The notes under the pieces: generated by a model
Told to the model about the DNA's origin: nothing
What the model saw: the letters and a program-made list of their open reading frames with translations, nothing else
Database searches by the model: none
Source: Onychomys torridus
Taxonomy: Eukaryota; Chordata; Mammalia; Rodentia; Cricetidae
Length of the DNA: 64,000 nt
Assembly (NCBI RefSeq): GCF_903995425.1
Contig: NC_050463.1
Location: 4,388,794-4,452,793, forward strand
Reading direction: 5' to 3'
Shown: positions 46,330 to 59,259 of the stretch, piece by piece
How the letters are laid out: each line of letters begins with the position of its first letter
Position numbering within the stretch: position 1 is the stretch's first letter
Program-made: the position numbers and the translations under genes

Positions 46330-46800
46330 TTTAGATCTCTGGTGCTTTACACATGGCACAGTAGTGAAAGAGCACTGCCTGCTCTTCTAGAGGACCCAGG
46401 TTTGATTCCCTGATATCTCATGGTGGCCTTCTCAGACTATAGATATGCACATGGTTGTATGGAAATACATGCAGCAAAACAACACACATATAGCAAGAAA
46501 TATTAATTTAAGAAAAAAAAATCTGACTGTTGAGTTAAAGCACAGATGTTTAGAGAACTGGAGAAATTAGGGATAATTAGAATCAGAACAGTTTGGGTCA
46601 AAGGAACACCTCAGTGCTTACCAGTAATTGATGCTCCTCCAAAGGACCTGGTTAGGTTCCCAGCACCCACACGGGGGCTCACAAACACCTTTCACTCCAC
46701 TTCTAGGGGATCTGACTCTTTTCTGGTCTCTTTGGGCATGAGGCATACACACTATCCACAGGCATGTAAGCAAGTAAAATATTCATACATAGAAAAATTA
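46330..46800 (+). repeat. Two B3-type SINEs in tandem
   Basis: 46330-46510 (AAAGAGCACTGCCTGCTCTTC) and 46530-46800 (AGGTTCCCAGCACCCACACGG). Confidence 0.7.
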
Positions 46801-46849
46801 TAATTAAACTCCATTTAAAAGAAGAAAGGGCCTAAAGATGTAGCTCAGC

Positions 46850-47319
46850 TGTATAGATTTAAAAGTCTTATTAAATAGGAAACACCGAGCCAAATGCAGA
46901 GTTAAAAGCCTAAGAGGTTAGAGCAGTAGCTAAGAGCTGAGACTTAAAACCGCCTTCTTACCCTTCCTGCCGCTGCTGTCCTTCCTCTCAGAAAGAGGCC
47001 TACTTCCTGTGTGTCTTTTTATTGACTTTCTGTTCTGCCTTCTTATTGGTTGTAAACCCAACCACATGACCTCCTCATCACAGCCTCCAGGTCCTACAGT
47101 CCTCCAGGTCACTATGGTTGGTATTGAGATAAATGGCATGTGTCTCCATGCTGGCTATATCCTTGAACACACAGAGATCTGCCTATCATGGGATTAGGAT
47201 TAAAGGTGTGCACCACTGCCCGGATTCTGCTATGGCTTGCTATTAGGTCTGACCCCTAGGCAACTTTATTTATTAACATACAAATAAAATCACATTTCAG
47301 TACAAATAAAATATCACCA
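46850..47319 (-). repeat. 3' LTR of the ERVK provirus
   Basis: Same plan as 55133-55599. The first B1-like block has decayed more than in the 5' copy. Confidence 0.92.
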
Positions 47320-49494
47320 TATTTCTACCTTTCTATTTTAATAAAAAGAAAAAATATTATAACTAAATAAGAAAAACTATATACAAAAAGTATAATAACT
47401 ATATATAATATATACAAGCAATAAATACCTAAATAATGTCTAGTTCATTTGCATTTGACAAATTCAGAGAAAATAATTCCATTATATATCCTACTTTGGT
47501 AAGTCCAAATGTACCCGATCCACTTTCCATCCTAATTTACATTACTAACAGAACTATCTTATAAAGTCTTTCAAATTTATACACTTACACCTCTTTATTG
47601 AGTTTCTTTTCTGAGATTCTTAACAAGGAAAACTATAACTATCTAATCTTTAACTAACTATAACTAATCTTCAACTCCCTCAGAGATCCAAGAAGGAAAT
47701 AATATTACCTAACAAAAAATAAAAACAGGAAGTGCACACAAGCAGCTTCCAAAAAAAATGTGAGTTGACAGAAACAGCCAGCTGCCTGGACAGTCACCCG
47801 AGGTTTCTCCGCAGCGTTGGGGCATCATCCTCAGCCTACAGGCTTAGCGTATCTGACAGACTCATTTGTGTGTGTGGCTTCATCCTGGCATCCCCTTCTT
47901 CTCCGCATCCCTTTCTTCTCAGCTTGTGGGTGGCTTCAACTCTCTTATTAAATGCCAGTCTACCATTGAGAGGGTAGACTCAATCAGCTTAGTTACTGTT
48001 CCAGGTGCTGTTCCACTACATATCAGAAGCCATTGGTCCCCTGCCTGTCCAGCTGTCTTCAAAGAAAAGGGCACTATATCTTTTCCGGATTGCAAAGGCC
48101 ACTTCAGAGATGGTGCCATATTGTCCTGGCCTCAGAAAATGCCTTTTGTTAAAGCCACAACCACACTTGTTTCGGCAAGAATCGGTAGTCCTTTGTTTCA
48201 TGTCCTGTCTGTCCTGTTTGTCAGCAGTTGATTCGAGGATACTTTGTTGTTCAGTGGCTAACTTTTGCCACAATGAAAGTTAACTCCATATGCAGTTTCT
48301 TCAATGTCCATATTTTCTCTGAAGTAGACTGGTACTGCCAGGAGCCGACATGTCTCATAGTCATAACAAAAAAGAAGAATTTTCTAAGTTATTAAAACAT
48401 TTTAAATGCCATATTCTGTGGATCTCTGAAGGGTTTGAAGATGACCTGTCTATCTAAAATATATCTGCTCAATCTTGAAAACATACCTAATATGACTACA
48501 AGTTCTATTGTAATGTCTAACTACTAACTTTCATTTCTTTTTATTCTAATAATTGGTAATAATAACATTCAAGGATTGGCAAATTGCATTACATTATTAA
48601 ATGAACAGTATAAGTACAATATCTTGAACAAGATTAGAAATATACGTATAGCATCTTCTAACAATTCTATATATATAATTTGTTACAATATAAAAAATCC
48701 AATCCAATGTAAAGTATTTAAAACTAGTAATTGTCTTTTAAAAGTAGATTCAATAATCTGTCTTTTCATCTATATCATATCTATATCTTCTCTTTATTAT
48801 TCTGAGTAGATTCAATAATCTACCCTCAATTCTATCATTTCTATGTATCTTTTTTTAAAATAAGAACCTTAAATCTAATCTCCTTTTGCTTAGCCCTTTT
48901 CCTAACCCTAAACAGCAACTTGTAACCAACCCTCTTAAACAATGAAAATTATCCCAGACCCAAAACCCATTAAAAGACCAAAAAACCACCCACCCCAAAC
49001 CACCTCTTTGGGAATGTGGGCATTGTATTCTTAAAATTGCTTCTTGCTGGATATGGGCAAAGGTATCTTTATTCTGAAAAGAAAAGGTTTGGGTTAATTG
49101 TCAAATTCTAGGAAAGACAGCTATATCTGTTGTTGTCCAGTCTGTGCATAATGCCAAAGTTCAGGGTTTATCTCAAGTCCTTATTCAAGAAGTCTTTGAA
49201 ACTGGATCATCTCAGCTAGTCCTCTCAAAATTGCTCTGAGCACTTTGTAGTCCAAAGCTGATCTGTAGATGATGTTTGTCAGCTTAGTGGTATTATTATT
49301 GTCCAGGTGGAATTGTTGTGGGGCCCCATTCTTCTTCCTGGAGACTTCAGTTGATGTTAGGCCTGGCCATGATTTCCTGCAGAAAACTAATAAGAGACTC
49401 GAACACAAAGACATGTATAGGCAGCTAATTGTAGCCTTTTTTCTAGAATTAGTTAGCACTCTATATGGCCATTAATATCTTAACAAAGTATAAA

Positions 49495-49530
<36 letters not shown>

Positions 49531-50300
49531 ATTATATTAATCTTGTAACATACTTTAGAAAAGTTTAAAGAATCAGAATAGAATCAAAGAATTGAGATTA
49601 TTAGTAATAGAATAGTCCCTTAATTAATTTGGTTTTTCTCCTGTCCCATATCAGACGATGGCTCTTTCTTCTGGCATGATGCAGGGAGTTTCCTTTTTCT
49701 TTTAACAACATGCTTGAGTTTAAAGAAGGAGAGAGCCATTCTCCAACTCCAAAGCCAGCTTTAAATTTTAATTGAACTGGGACTACAAGAAGACCAATAG
49801 TGTTAAATTTCTTTAGAGAAGAGCAGAAACAAACATTTAGGAAGACTTATGAAATTTTATAGATGATATACCAATAGGCCATTTTACTCTTTTTCTTGGG
49901 ACATTTTTTTCTAGATGATTTGTCCTTTATCTTCAGATGAATCATTTGTCCAGTGCTCTTCAGATTCCTTAACCTTCATTCTCCTAAAAGACAAAACCAA
50001 AAACCTCTCCCCAAGACTAATTTTGGGGTAGTTCGCTTTTGGCAAGTTATATCTGATTAAATGCAAAGGCATGTGTTAATGGTATAAGTTAGTTTAAATT
50101 GGATGGTCATGCTGGTTGATGAACTATCACCTCTTCTAATTAAGAGGTCTCTCTTGTTCAAATTGAAACATCAATTTTGATGGTATCCACAAAATCCACA
50201 GCTTATCTTCTCCTGTAGAAACAAAAGCAAAACCTCGTCCCCAACGTAATATCCTGGTTTCCATTCTGAGGTCAGTACATCCTTAAAATATATAGGCTGA
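47320..50300. other. ERVK 3' internal region, no gene recognised
   Basis: A/T-rich. Where env would be expected I see no recognisable envelope motif. A (GT)n run lies at 49497-49528. Confidence 0.6.
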
Positions 50301-50301
50301 T

Positions 50302-50700
50302 TTAATTCTGTAGTTTTTTTTCTATTATCCAAGGTCTTTCTGCAGCTGTTGTTCCTTTCTCATTAGCACTGAGAAAATTCAAAGTTAGTAGAGCATTATG
50401 CAGTCTATTTCTGGGGGTTACCCCTTTCTGTTTACTTAGCATATCCTTTAGAGTTCTGTTGGATCTTTCTATAACTGCTTGGCTTGTAGGATTATGTGGT
50501 ATACCTGTAATATGCTTTATATTGTAATAAGCAAAAAACTGTTTCATTTTAACAGAAACATAAGCTGCAGCATGGTCAGTTTTAATTTGTGCAGGTATAC
50601 CCATGATGGCTATAACTTCTAGCAAATTAGTGATTACAGAATCAGCTTTTTCAGAACTCAAAGCAGTTGCCCATTAAAATTCTGAATAAGTATCAATGGT
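50302..50700 (-). pseudogene. ERVK integrase remnant
   Basis: IKTDHAAAYVSVKMKQFF and GIPHNPTSQAVIERSNRTL carry the second Asp and the Glu of the D,D-35-E site. The N-terminal zinc domain and first Asp are not in frame. Confidence 0.85.
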
Positions 50701-50913
50701 ATGATGTACATATTTTAATTTTCCAAATTCTGCAAAGTTAAACACATCCATCTGCCATATTTCATTCCCCTGAGTATGCTTTGGGTTACATCCTGCTGGT
50801 AATGGCGTCTGATTGTAAAAGGAACAAGTAGGACATTTCCTTACAATTTCCTTGGCTTGTTGCCAGGTTATGGAAAAATCCTTTTTTAAACCTTTACTAT
50901 TGATATGATGTTT

Positions 50914-51210
50914 TTAATGAAATTCTGAGGCCTCCAGCACATTCCCTATCAATAATTTATCAATCTCATCATTACCTTGTGCTAGAGGGCCTGGCAGACC
51001 AGTATGGGATTGGATGTGAGTTATATTTAAAGGATGACTCCTTTCCCTGATTGTATCTTGTAATTGAATAAATAGTGAAGTTAATTCTGAAGCATCAGGG
51101 ATAAATTCTGCAGTCTCAATATGTAATACCACTCTTTCAGCATACTGAGAGTCAGTAACTATGTTGAGAGGTTCTGAAAAATCCATTAATACCAACAGAA
51201 TAGCATACAA
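50914..51210 (-). pseudogene. ERVK RNase H remnant
   Basis: NIVTDSQYAERVV and HIQSHTGLPGPLAQGND match RNase H signature regions of betaretroviral pol. Confidence 0.85.
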
Positions 51211-51578
51211 TTCCGATTTTTGAACTCAATTATAAGTACTTTGAACCACTTTATTTAAATTTTCTGATTTGTAACCTGCCTTTCCTTGTTTGTTGGCATC
51301 TGTATAAAATATACAAACTCCAGATATGGGTTTTTCCTATACAATTCGAGGCAAGATCCAATCAGCTCTTTATAAGATCAATTCTATTGCTTTTGGGATA
51401 TTTGCAGTTAATTTCTCCCAAAAAAATTACTGCAAGCTCTTTGTCAAGGTTCACTTACTGTCCATAATTTTTCAATGTCCTCCTTAGTTAAAGGTACGAC
51501 AATTTCTGCTGTGTCTATTCCTGCTAATTGATGAAGTCTCAATTTCCCTTTCAAAATCAAGTCAGAGATTTTTTCCCC

Positions 51579-52401
51579 CTAAGTTTTTAATTTGTTATTT
51601 AGTTTATTTAGTAAAAATATCCATTCCAATATAATATCTTCCCTCTGCATTAATATTCCTGTAGGTGAATGCTTAGAAGGTAAAATAACCAAAATGCAAT
51701 CCAGCTTTGGATCAATACGATCTACATGTCCTTCATGTACTTTCTTTTCTACCAAGGCCAATTCTTTCTCAGCTTCAGGTGATAATTCTCTTGGACTATT
51801 TAAGTCCTTGTCACCTTCTAAGGTTTTGAACAAATTATTCAATTCATCATTTTCTACCCCAACAATAGCTTGTAGATGAGAAATGTCTCCAAATAATCTT
51901 TGAAAATAATTAAGGATCTGTAGTCGATCTCTCCTAATTTGTACCTTTTGGGGTCTAATTTTGTGTAGCTCTATTTTATATCCCAAATAATTAATAGAAT
52001 CATTTTTTTGTATCTTTTCAGGAGCAATTTGTAATGCCCAGCAAGGCAAATTTTTCTTTACTTCTTCAAACATTCTTTCTAAAGTATCTGCATTTGAGTC
52101 AGCCAGTAAAATATCATCCATATAATGATAAGTTATAGATTTAGGAAATTTTTTTACGTATTACTTCCAATGGCTGTTGTACAAGATATTAGCATAGGGT
52201 TGGGCTATTTAACATTCCCTGTGGGAGGACCCTCCACTGATATTTCTTAACCGGTTGAGAATTATTGTAAGTAAGCACCATGAAGGCAAATGTTTCTCTG
52301 TCTTTTATTGAAAAGATACAGTCTTTTAAATCAATAACTATAAGAGGCCACCCTTTTGGTAACAGAGTAGGCAAAGGAATCCCAGATTGTAGAGAGCCCA
52401 T
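51579..52401 (-). pseudogene. ERVK reverse transcriptase remnant
   Basis: 52189-52401 contains the PLPTLLPKGWPLIVIDLKDC block with the first catalytic Asp and the LPQGM motif. After a frame break, YMDDILLA gives the catalytic Asp pair (about 52108-52125), followed by the thumb to 51579. The catalytic motifs persist but the reading frame is split. Confidence 0.88.
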
Positions 52402-52849
52402 TGGCTAAATTACTTTATTAATTGCTCTAAGGTCTGTTACCATTCTCCATTTACCAGATTTCTTTTTAATAATAAATATAGAATTCCAAGTGCTGATTGA
52501 TTCTTCAATATGCTGAGCATTTAACTGTTCATTTACCAGCTCTTCTAAAGCCTAGAGTTTGTTGTTTTAAAGGCGATTGATGAACGCGATTGATGAACGC
52601 ATACAGGCTTGAGGTAGAGCTTAAAGGTAGAGCTGTTGGTGTCTTTGGAAGATCATCAGTTGTTGTGCCTTTTTCTTGTATAATATGAATGGCTGGTGAC
52701 TACTCATTAGAATAATACCTTCTAATATTTCTCTCAGAAACATGTGCTAGTTTATGATTTGTTTCTGAGGTTGGAGGGATGTTAATCTGATTATTCCATT
52801 GTTGCAACAGGTCTCGACCCTACAGGTTCATAGCTATGTTAGCCACATA

Positions 52850-53080
52850 TGGTTTTAATTTTCCTCTCTGTCCTTCTGGACCTACACATTCAAGCCATCT
52901 TGCACTCTGTTTCACTTGAGATAATGTTCCAATTCCTAACAGTTAAACGTTTACCTCCTGAAGAGGCCAAGTTGGATGCCAAAATTCTGGTGCAATTATG
53001 GTCACATAAGCACCTGTGTCTACCAGATCAGACAACAAAACACCATTTATTTTTATTGTTAATTTTGGTCTTGTTCATTT
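52850..53080 (-). pseudogene. ERVK protease remnant
   Basis: Minus strand reads LVDTGAYVTIIA near 53020, with the DTGA active-site triad of retroviral aspartic proteases. The surrounding frame is interrupted. Confidence 0.7.
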
Positions 53081-53184
53081 ATAGAAGCTTGCCAAAAATT
53101 TTTCTTTGTTTTCTCCTGAATTTTCTGTCTCAGCTGTTTCATCACCCCGAGCAGCCTGGCTTATTCCAATAGGCATTTGGTTAT

Positions 53185-53805
53185 TTAATTGCTCTGAGTA
53201 GGGGTTTCCTCTATGACTGCAGGAAAGGTCTGAATTGGATCTGCTGTGGAGGCCTGCCTGAGGCCCCTTTGGGTGTTTCCCGAAGACTGAGGCAAAGTAT
53301 TACCTTGCCTGTTCCTTGTTGATCTACATTCCTTGGTCCACTGTTTTCCCTTACCACACCTTCTGCATACTCTGCCATTGTTCCTTGAAGAAACATTGTT
53401 TATAGAAATGCCCTGTTTACAGTCCCTTTTCAAATATCTTTGCTTTCCACATCCAAAACATCTAACATTCCTCAAACCTCTTGAAATTGCTTCTCCTATC
53501 CACATATTATCATGGTCATGAACCTCAACATTAAACATGTCTCTAATTCAATCTTCCAAGGGTGCTGCAGATCTTGCCTTTAACGGCCTGATTATTCTCT
53601 TGCATGCTGCATTTGTGTTCTCAAAAGCCAAAGGTTCGATTATTATCTTTCTAGCTTCTGAATTCGGGACCATTCTCTTTACTGCTGAAGTCAGTCTTTG
53701 TAAGAATTCTGTGAAGGATTCTTTTGAGCCCTGTATAACCTTTGTAAATGACTCAGTTTTCTTTCCTGGTTCCTCAACTCTGTCCCATGCATTCAAGGCT
53801 GCCAT
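53185..53805 (-). pseudogene. ERVK gag remnant (capsid end and nucleocapsid)
   Basis: The 53548-53805 frame includes the capsid major homology region (IQGSKESFTEFLQRL). The 53185-53538 frame holds two zinc knuckles, CFGCGKQRYLKRDC and CRRCGKGKQWTKEC. In both, the usual histidine is replaced (Tyr, Gln), so neither should bind zinc normally. The two frames are offset and the upstream part of gag (to about 54500) is unrecognisable or lost. A GGAA/GAAA tract lies upstream at 54640-54770. Confidence 0.85.
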
Positions 53806-54639
53806 TAGATATAGAATTAGGGTTAGGATACCATATAAGCATTGTGTTTGTATTGCAGCATATTGGCCTTCTCTAACAAGCTGATCCTGGGATATTTGTG
53901 TACCTTTAGCCCTCCATTGATTATCTATGTTTTACTTTCCTCTTTGAACCACATTTGACACTGCAGCTAGGCCCTGTGTTCCAGGACAGCATTTACCAGC
54001 TCTCACTAGTCCTGTGGTATAATCTTATTATAAATTGACCAGGAGTTTAACATTTCTTTACAAATGGGTAATGCATGCCACAAGATACTATTGCCTCCTT
54101 AAACCTTCGTAAGTTGAACATTTCAACTGGAGTGACCAGGTAGCTGCTGTATGGTTACCAGATAAATTAAGGGTGATTATGTGAAAACAGGCTTTCTTTC
54201 TGTAACCTTATCCAATCCTGAAATTTTTCACTGTTAATTTCTTCTGTCTGAACCTGAATTTCTCTATAATTCATTTTAACAGATTTAACAGGTTTTTCTA
54301 AAGCTTTTATCCTGGCACTTAAATTGACTATCTTTTTAAATAGTAAAATAAGGATAAGAAAAGTAATAATGTGCATAATCCCATTAACATTAATCTTCTC
54401 ATATAGTTGTTCATTTTCAGACTGCCTAAAATTTTATCAAACATCACCCAATTTTCTTCCAATGTATGCATAATACCCATTTTCTTAAATGTGGGGAATT
54501 TTTTTTCTCTTTTAAATAGTCTTTTTTTCCTTTAAAATATCTGATATCTTAATTGACTTACCAAGTTTGTGTAGAACAGTAGAAATCTGAGGGAATTTCA
54601 AAACAGCTACCTAGTGTCCGAGGTGGTAATCCAGAGAGA

Positions 54640-54699
54640 GAGAGAGAGAAAGGAAGGAAGAAAGGAAGGAAGGAAGGAAGGAAGGAAGGAAGGAAGGAA

Positions 54700-54769
<70 letters not shown>

Positions 54770-54775
54770 GTGAGT
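54640..54775 (+). repeat. (GGAA)n / (GAAA)n microsatellite
   Basis: Pure purine tetranucleotide run of about 130 bp in the ERVK leader. Confidence 0.95.
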
Positions 54776-55132
54776 AGCCAAGAGTTCTGGCTAAAAGTTT
54801 AAATCCAGCCATGTGATCCCACTTGATCTAAGTCCAGCCTGAGGTCCGGCTTACTTAAGCTCAGACCACGTGTGTTGGCATTTCGGCCAAAGGCAGCTCT
54901 ATCTGCAGTTGCACGTAGCTGTTGTAATTACAGTTGAGTGCAGCGACCGGTAGCTCTGGCAGGTCTGAGTTGTTCGTAGCACCAGCTTCAGCTAACTGCT
55001 TGTAGCTACGGTTGGTCGGGCCTGGGTCCTAGGCAGAGCTAGGCCCAGGCAGAGGCGGGTAGCTGGGGCCATTTGCAGAGCCAAGCACAGCTGAGCGGTT
55101 TTTAATGAATTCTTGCCACGTTGGGCGCCAAA

Positions 55133-55599
55133 TGTAGATGGAACAGTCTTATTAAATAAGAAACACAGAGTGAAACTCAGAGTTAAAAGCCTAAGAGGTC
55201 AGAGCACTAGCTAAGAGCTGAGACTGAAAACCACTTTCTTACCCTTCCTGCCGCTGCTGTCCTTCCTCTCAGAAAGAGGCCTACTTCCTGTGTGTCTTTT
55301 TATTGACTTTCTGTTCTGCCTCCTATTGGTTGTAAACCCAACCACATGACCTCCTTGTCACTGCCTGTCTATACAGACCTCTAGGTCTCTAAGGTTGGTA
55401 TTGAGATTAAAGGTGTGTGTATCCATGCTGGCTGTATCCTTGAACACACTGAGATCTACCTGTCATGTGATCGGGATTAAAGGTGTGTGCCACCACCACC
55501 TGGCTTCTGCTATGGCTTGCTATTAGCTCTGACCCCCAGGCAACTTTATTTATTAACATACAAATAAAATTACATTTCAATACAAATAAAATATCACCA
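55133..55599 (-). repeat. 5' LTR of the ERVK provirus
   Basis: On the minus strand begins TGGTGATATTTT and ends CTACA, then TT and the primer-binding site. It contains two short B1-like blocks (ACACACCTTTAATC) shared by the other LTR. Confidence 0.92.
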
Positions 55600-55799
55600 T
55601 ACAGCTGGTAGCATACTTGTCTAGCATGCATGAAGCCTCAGTTCAATTCTTATTCTCTAAAGGGGACAAGGATCAGGATACCTGTAAGCCCAGTTCTTGA
55701 AAGGTGGAGGTTGAAGGTTCAGGAGTCTAAGGTCATTCTTGGGGACATAGGAAATTTGTGGCCAGCCTGGGCTATATGAGACCCTACACCTCAAGAAAC

Positions 55800-56870
55800 A
55801 AGAATACCAAAAGAATCACATAAGAATATTCCAGGAGAAAGAAGGGCAAAGGGTTTGGGATACATGTCACAGGAGAGTTATGAAAGACCACACATCTTGA
55901 CTAGGTATTGATTTCATTCATAGTCAAAAGAAATGGCATGGGTATGGGAACTGAATTCTGTCTTCTGCAAGCTCCACATGTGTCTGAGACATCAAACATT
56001 TGTGTCTGAGACATCTTTCCAGCCAGTAGAAACTGTTTCAGTGTAGTGCCTTCAATTTGTGAATGTTATTACCAGCATAAGACATGTACATGTTTATTTT
56101 GGAGGAAGACAACTTTTAGTATGCCTCAGCAATGGCTATATCTAAAGAAAACAGGAATTTACTCTCTACAAGCAAGACTCCATAGGATCAAATGAACAGT
56201 CCTTGCTTGTCAAGTTATATTGATCACATCACTATATAATTATGTATGGCCCTGAAAATAAAATATTGAGTATTAGGCTAAAGACTACAACCTACAGAAC
56301 AGAAGTCTCACATAAAGCCTTTAGTGAAAGGTATTTGTCAACTAGGTATGGATACTTGACACCCATGATCACATGAACAGGGAGGTGGAAGCAAGAGAAC
56401 TAGGTGTTCAAAGTCAGCCTTAGCCTTAGATAAGATCTAATCTTAAAAAATATAACAAATTCTCTCTATGGTGAACTGTTACTGTTTCAGTTGATTAAAA
56501 GGAGCATTAGGAGAAATGGAGAAAGAATGACACATAAAAGCACTACATTTTCCTTAAAGGAGTTACCTCTTTATTAATACCTATACATACATTGACTTGA
56601 TATCTTAATCCCATCACAAGACCAAAATGTATTCTTTTTTTCTATTCGACAATTAAAATTTTAGTACTGGATATATTTATGTGATGTATGTGTGTGATAT
56701 GTGTGTCAGGGCAGGCACAGAGATTGAAGATAGGAGAACATTAAGGAGACAGTTTCTCCTTTCCCCAAGGGTTCCTAGGATCAAACCAAAGTCATCAGGC
56801 TTGCATAGCAAGCTTTTTTCCAATGGAGCAAGTCACCAGCACCATTTGGGTGAATTCTAACTCACAGATG
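55800..56870. other. No gene recognised
   Basis: Intronic A/T-rich DNA of gene 2 with no repeat I can name confidently. Confidence 0.5.
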
Positions 56871-56879
56871 GTCTCACTC

Positions 56880-57400
56880 TTAAACATACTTCTAATTTTT
56901 GTGGGCTTTTGACACAGGATCTCTTTGTAGCTCTAGCTGGCCTGGAGCTTATTATTTGGACCAGGGTAGTCTTGAACTTCCTGTACCTCCCTCTAAAATA
57001 CAAGGATGAAAGGTGTGAGCCCTCATGCTCAGCTAAATAAATGTACTGATTAAAACAAAATATAATATGGAAACATATGGCAACTTCTGAAGAAGGGCAA
57101 AAATAAAGTGAAAGTGACAGGTTAGTTTTAAAATCTTTTAACTCTAGCCAATGGAAAGGCTAACCATCTAACAGATATAACCATTTGGCCTCCTATTGGC
57201 CTAGGGAAACTTTGCATTTTATTTCTCAATGACCTACTGTACAATTTGCAAAGAATATGCCCAAGTGAGATCTCAGTCTTATGAGGAAATTGTTTTGTTT
57301 TCAGAGACAAGGTCTAGACTGAAGCTAATGCAATCCTACTGCTTCAGCTTTTCAAGTCTTGGGATTACAAGTGTAAGTCACCATGTCTGGCTGAAGGAAA
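56880..57400 (-). repeat. Two old B1 SINEs
   Basis: 56880-57035 (ACACAGGATCTCTTTGTAGC) and 57295-57395 (AGAGACAAGGTCTAGAC, TTGGGATTACAAGTGTAAG), both reverse and diverged. Confidence 0.65.
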
Positions 57401-57841
57401 TTCTGTATAAAAGCTGATGCAGTGGCAGACTCTGCCTATCATGTGTGAAGCCCACTGGAAAAAAAAAAATAACTAGTGTGGCCTCATTGCCCATCTAGTA
57501 TGCCCATAAGCATATAAAATACATGTGAGGGTCTTTAAACCAAAATGAATTGAAAGACATGGGGAAGGACACTGCATAATCAAAGGAAAATTTTGACATG
57601 ATATTTCAATTACTAACATCTATTTGCTTGTTTGTAAAAGAAACACTACTGTTGCTTAAATAGAATATTGTCCCATACACACTGAGAGTGGAAGACATCA
57701 ATAACTCATTCTTACCCATAGACAGGTCATCCAGACAAAAACTAAACAGAGAAATACTGGAGATAACAGATATTATAAACTAAACAGACCTAACAGACAT
57801 TTCACCCAAACACAAGAAAATACCACTTCATCTCAGTACTG

Positions 57842-58211
57842 TAACAGGGCCCCAGACCTCAGCATAACTGACTCCATCAAGGAAGTGCCATTCAGACTAT
57901 AAAACTCAGCACATATGCAGCACCATCTGTCAAAAACAAAAACAAAGTTCTAATCCATCTAAGTCCATAGTTATGGGAAAGTCTGTGAATGTACTAACCT
58001 TGCTTCTGAGCTTCTTGAGTTCTGCTTCTGGCTAACTGTTCTTGTTAACTGAAGTATGTCAACCCAAAACATGGTTTTTGTGCTAAAAAGCTCATGCTGA
58101 GAAAATCTTGATGCTATACTCAGATACCAAATAGCCAGTGTAGTCCCAGGCCAGCTAATAAAGACTTTCTATTGGCTTAAATCTAGCAGTCCTCTGTGGT
58201 GAAGACCCACA
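57842..58211 (+). mobile_element. Gammaretrovirus-like LTR (relative of 19857-20361)
   Basis: TGTAACAGGGCCCC start, AATAAAGACTTTCTATTGGC at about 58157, CACA end. Lacks the microsatellite seen in the gene 1 copy. Precedes the pol-env remnant, so it may be the 5' LTR of this copy. Confidence 0.7.
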
Positions 58212-58349
58212 ATATTTCTTGAAGTCTCACTGAGTTTCCAGAGACCAAACCTCAGGACATCAGGTGTTTCAGAGTCCCTTGGGAGGAACAAGAGTTTAAT
58301 AGTCAGGAGACCGATGGGGGTTGGAAACTTAAGATAGTCCACGTCCCCA

Positions 58350-58676
58350 GGTGTCTTAGTTAGTATTTTATTGCTGTGAAGAGACACCATGGCCACAGCA
58401 ACTCTTATAAAGGAAAAAGTTCATTGGGGCTGGCTTACATTTCAGAGGTTTAGTCCATTACCATGAGAGCAAGAAGCATGGTGTGATACAGGCAGACATG
58501 GTGCTGGAGAAGAAGCTGAGAATTCTATATCTTGATTCACAGGCAGCGGCAGGAGTCTGAGACACACAGATACAGTTACTCAAACACGGCCACACCTCCT
58601 ACTAGTGCCATTCCTTATGGGCTAAGCATTCAAAGACCCAAGTCTATGGAGTCAATCCTATTCAACTCACTACATT
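58350..58676. mobile_element. URR1-like rodent repeat
   Basis: Best-preserved copy: GCTGTGAAGAGACACCATGGCC, GGTTTAGTCCATTACC, CACACCTCCTACTAGTGCC. Confidence 0.55.
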
Positions 58677-59047
58677 CCCTGGCCCCTATAAGCTGGTAAC
58701 CGTATAATAATGCAGAAATGCATTCAGTCCAACTTGCGTCTATAACAGTCTTAAAGTTGTTTAAAAATCCAAAGTTCAAATGCTCTTTTGAAATTTATAG
58801 AATTTCTTAACTATAATCCCTTATAAAATCAAATTTAAAAAGCAGATCACATACTTCCAACATATAATGGTACATTATGATTCTAAAATGCAGGAAGGGG
58901 AGCACAGTTAGGAAATACTTGACCAAAGCAAGACAAAAGACAAGCTGGGCAAACTCCAAACTCTGAATCTCCATTTCTGATATCAAAATGCTCTTCACTT
59001 CTCCAACTCTTTCCAGGTTTGTTGACTATAACAAACTTCTTTCTTTC

Positions 59048-59215
59048 TTTATTTTTTAAAAAGATTTATTTTATTTATCATGTACACAGACCAGAAGAGG
59101 GCACCAGATCTCATTCCAGATGGCTGTGAGTCCCCATGTAGTTGCTGGGAATTGAACTAGGGACCTCTGGAAGACCAGTCAGTGCTCTTAACCACTGAGC
59201 CATCTCTCCAGCCCT
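59048..59215 (-). repeat. B2 SINE
   Basis: Reverse B2 (CCAGATCTCATTCCAGATGG to CCATCTCTCCAGCCC). Confidence 0.92.
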
Positions 59216-59259
59216 TCTTTCTTTTGAGTTGGTTCCACTCCCTACTTTTTATACATACT

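Larger units (their letters stand above)
46850..55599 (-). mobile_element. Betaretrovirus-like (ERVK) provirus, defective
   Basis: Two LTRs in the same orientation, 55133-55599 (5', 467 bp) and 46850-47319 (3', 470 bp), roughly 90% alike by eye, bound an internal region with gag, pro and pol remains in order on the minus strand. The 5' LTR is followed by TGGCGCCCAACGTGG, a lysine-tRNA primer-binding site (55116-55130), and the 3' LTR is preceded by a purine-rich tract. It sits within a B4 SINE whose halves lie at about 46828-46849 and 55600-55800. All genes are broken; no envelope was recognised. Confidence 0.93.

Noticed and set aside
54558..54812. Open frame of FLSFFLSFF repeats that mimics a membrane segment
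   Set aside because: Translation of the GGAA/GAAA tract.
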